64,000 bases of DNA, taken from assembly GCF_021497505.1 (NCBI RefSeq), contig NZ_CP069349.1, positions 2,569,780 to 2,633,779 of the forward strand, read 5' to 3'. The position numbers and the translations under genes are program-made. The notes under the pieces were generated by a model. The model worked only from the letters and a program-made list of their open reading frames with translations. It ran no database searches and was not told the origin of the DNA. Position 1 is the stretch's first letter. Every line of letters begins with the position of its first letter. This DNA comes from Turicibacter sp. TJ11. GTDB taxonomy: Bacteria; Bacillota_I; Bacilli_A; MOL361; Turicibacteraceae. Positions 62,301-64,000 of this stretch are shown here, piece by piece.

Positions 62301-64000
62301 TTAGATATCGCAGAACGAACAATTGGTGAAGTGACGAACAACATGATTCCACAATATACGTCTTATTACTACGGTAATTTAAATAAACGAATTCCATTTG
62401 AATCGCACACCTATAAAAATGTAATAGCGACAGATAATAATGCTTACTATTCAGGTGGATATTTTGAACAGCTAGCTGTTTTTTGGCAACTTGAAATGAT
62501 TTATCCAGGTTACTGGGCAAGACTGAATCAATTATATCGTGAGAATAACGTCGTCTTAGATTCAACGAATTCAGCAAATGATAAGTTAAATCAACTCGCA
62601 AAATATTCAAGCCTTGCTCTGGAATTAGATTTAACAGAACATTTTGAACGTCACGGGTTTTATGTTTCAGATGAAACAAAAGAGATTGTCAGTCAATATG
62701 AAAAACCATCGATTAAAACATGGTACGCTAATTATGATTACATCGAATACGAAGGTGATGGGTTTGATGAAGATGTAACAGTTGATGTTTCGCTTGAATC
62801 TAGCGGTGATTCGTTAAAGTTAACATTCACGGTTGATGATGAAGCTAAAAACGATGTCTTAGGTTATGAGATTTTCAAAGACGATCAACTCATTGGTTTT
62901 ACATCAACGAATAGCTTTATTGATCAATCAGTAAGCAAAGAAGATGGTGTAAACTATACAGTCATTCCATATGATAAAAAGTTACAACCTGGTCAAGCTG
63001 CTTCAATTAATACATTAACACCAACTTTATTACTTCAACAGTCAGAGTATACGATTAAGCTGAATGAATCATTTAATCCAATGCATTTAGTCCATGCAAC
63101 TAACTATCTAGGAGAAGATATTAGTTCACGTGTAGTCGTTCATGGAAACGTGGATGCAACAGAACGAGGGACTTATCCGATTGAGTTTACAATCGAAGAT
63201 GAAGGAATAACAGTTAGTAAAGTGATGAATGTTAACGTTGTAAGTGATTATGATTACTTATCAGACTTAGAATGGACATCAGCTAAAACTCAATTTGGAA
63301 CGATTCGAAAAAATGAGTCTATTAAAGGTCGCTTGTATGGTGAAATTAAAGACTTTGAAAAAGGAATCCGTATTCATGCGAATGGAACACTTGTTTATGA
63401 TTTATCAGAAGTTGAATATGAGTATTTTGAAGCTTTATTAGGCGTTGATATGAATATTACATCGCAAAATAATTCAAGTCTTAAGTTTATTATTAAAGCA
63501 GATGGAGAGGTTATTTTCGAAACAGGTGTTTTAAAACATGCAGATGATTTAATCCCAGTGAAATTACCGGTTCATGATGTTCAGCAATTAACGATTGAAG
63601 TCAGTGATGCGGGTAATACGAACACGAGCGATCATTCAGTGATTATTAATCCAAAGTTAACAACAAATAATGCTAAACCAACATTAACTATTCCAGCAGA
63701 TACAGCTGTTAAAGTTGGAGAGTCAATAGAAGATGTCGTTGGTTCTTATGAAGCAATAGATGCTGAAGATGGAAATCTTTTTGAAGATGTTGTAGTGAGT
63801 GGAGTAGAGAAGGTTAACTTTAACCGACCTGGAACTTATGAAATTAATTATCGTGTGACGGATTCAGATAAGAATCAGGTTGAAAAATCTCGTACTATTT
63901 TAGTCATTAATATGGACGATTTTGATTATTTAACTGACTATGAATGGAAATCTGCCATTCAAAGTTACGGAAGTGCTAAAAAAGATGTGTCAGCAAGTTC
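59331..64000 (+). CDS. Secreted M60-like (mucin-type) metalloprotease with discoidin and NPCBM domains, partial
   Basis: At least 1556 residues; open to the window end. GGGAGG before the ATG. Signal peptide (cleavage near VFA). Three discoidin (F5/8 type C) repeats at about 75-205, 300-435 and 520-660 (each with DxxxTxW/RWxxG and FTNEV). M60 domain about 720-1110 with zinc motif HEIGH (bases 62283-62297), preceded by THIGVQGDVMISM. Then fibronectin-like, NPCBM-type (about 1310-1440) and Ig-like parts, and a second NPCBM beginning at the edge. M60 enzymes cut O-glycosylated proteins such as mucins. Confidence 0.88.
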   Translation, partial: MKKVLSTLLATSLTISNFSPVLHVFADQLPSNQLGIEESEKEVKEATVRSFMLNQYSNFDKYNEQYRVSKEDIRSFSNNGGCYFSSKLEQAFDGDLSTHWETGTPNSSSFTNEVVVEFNSPESINRMAYATRQDSAKGKGFPTEFEIYTSNSEEDDFELAVTGSHKMTGNMVQFQFDTITAKKIKFVFKSAHQNWASASEFWFYKEDSLLDQMESLFTNDSKNELNETVDNIQKLNDLEAKASQHPFYEAFKEEFENARILLETEPVEYMNAMVSTFTAVDDERLSLYDELYKVSDEEITSITTNGGHYASSDITKAMDNDFDTRWHSGKQNNANFTNEVIITLDKLTTISRLMYSNTRTRGFAQEFNIYISKTSQGDTFEKITSGQMKIDTENVMEILFNPVDARRIKFVFTKGYEDWAVASEFGIYKQDHLSEMMNRLFVDSVMSELNPEFATIEMIDSLMEAAYDHPFKEEYLSKLEIAKELITFGVIESGTSNVNRFTPFYTDYIDSYDEAYRVPISSISNNGGQYGSSAIKYAIDEDVTTHWETGKPNSSSFTNEVILTLEEASVINRLTYHARMNKKGFPIRFSIYVSPVASGNNFQKVSEGGYSLTTDMLEIQFEAVKAKRVKFVFEEAYQDYAAIGDIRVYTKDDVSNQMKKLFTNALMDTVSEEYRSLEKLAILENEVSNHPLASVYLEEIQIAKDILNHELQTIKTVVAEQVGNRATHTSQNLKFGFGNNNYQPTGIVALAGQEITVYVDAKPGEPLPQLVFSQQEGSFASWARSVTLHIGKNVITVPEVNQNDGWYHYDVTPGGPVYILNPYTQQEQSQAPVIRFASGVEAFPMMDENTDEAQFLEFLVDYKTRLDEDKAAHPDVMDRKMIDVVEVVSDHLYFTGTATGAYEAYINQNFSPLQTIKMYNDHMDVIFDYFGFDESREIHDVKYTRENIRLAQPFGYMYAAGTHIGVQGDVMISMLTTVGGWGVDHEIGHRLDIAERTIGEVTNNMIPQYTSYYYGNLNKRIPFESHTYKNVIATDNNAYYSGGYFEQLAVFWQLEMIYPGYWARLNQLYRENNVVLDSTNSANDKLNQLAKYSSLALELDLTEHFERHGFYVSDETKEIVSQYEKPSIKTWYANYDYIEYEGDGFDEDVTVDVSLESSGDSLKLTFTVDDEAKNDVLGYEIFKDDQLIGFTSTNSFIDQSVSKEDGVNYTVIPYDKKLQPGQAASINTLTPTLLLQQSEYTIKLNESFNPMHLVHATNYLGEDISSRVVVHGNVDATERGTYPIEFTIEDEGITVSKVMNVNVVSDYDYLSDLEWTSAKTQFGTIRKNESIKGRLYGEIKDFEKGIRIHANGTLVYDLSEVEYEYFEALLGVDMNITSQNNSSLKFIIKADGEVIFETGVLKHADDLIPVKLPVHDVQQLTIEVSDAGNTNTSDHSVIINPKLTTNNAKPTLTIPADTAVKVGESIEDVVGSYEAIDAEDGNLFEDVVVSGVEKVNFNRPGTYEINYRVTDSDKNQVEKSRTILVINMDDFDYLTDYEWKSAIQSYGSAKKDVSAS

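Overview
The window is AT-rich, low-GC Gram-positive (Bacillota) DNA. Gene content (GltB with a Cys-led N-terminus, M60-type discoidin metalloprotease behind a c-di-GMP-I riboswitch, VanZ-like proteins, agr-type signalling, many small secreted peptides) suggests a gut-dwelling Turicibacter or close relative. The genus is my inference; I could not search a database.

Layout. 1-5.6 kb holds the end of oligoendopeptidase F, an orphan P-type ATPase tail, a VanZ-like protein, a truncated MacB-like protein and a GyrI-like protein. 5.7-45.9 kb is an accessory island on the downstream side of ssrA (tmRNA, minus strand, 45844-46189). Its most striking feature is a series of joints at about 5.8, 8.1, 11.9 and 38.3 kb. 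Each carries a copy of the last 13-14 bases of the tmRNA acceptor arm, with a terminator hairpin on one side and a conserved left-end sequence on the other. I read this as serial accretion of cargo cassettes at the ssrA 3' end. No integrase is present in the window. 46.2-64 kb looks like ordinary chromosome: 3D-domain protein, LysR/old-yellow-enzyme/MFS cluster, VanZ-like protein, GltB, c-di-GMP riboswitch and M60 protease.

Cargo, left to right. (1) A Fic protein whose catalytic loop carries a 45-bp palindromic insert, plus a DUF3791-DUF3990-DUF3791 cassette. (2) A secreted peptide with a three-permease ABC system. (3) A composite region: a peptide-sensing RRNPP-type regulator with a broken pheromone and an ABC exporter; an AAA ATPase/subtilisin pair (IetAS-like); an agr locus whose kinase is split by an IS630 element; a lactococcin-972-like bacteriocin with its membrane protein and ATPase; a second secreted peptide with a three-permease ABC system; and radC, a DpnD/PcfM-like gene and a DUF1643 gene. 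(4) A second RRNPP regulator with an intact pheromone, three tiny peptide genes (two identical), an RRE-E1(ThiF/MccB-like)-M3-like fusion, an ABC exporter, and a degraded copy of the radC/DpnD/DUF1643 block abutting ssrA.

The best candidate for an undescribed system is 38.38-44.03 kb: a quorum-regulated cluster with 18- and 10-residue peptides sharing an MKLK start, an E1-like enzyme fused to a degenerate M3 peptidase domain (HEIGQ instead of HExxH), and a dedicated exporter. The overall theme is inter-bacterial competition and defence cargo, with signs of repeated duplication, deletion and IS insertion.
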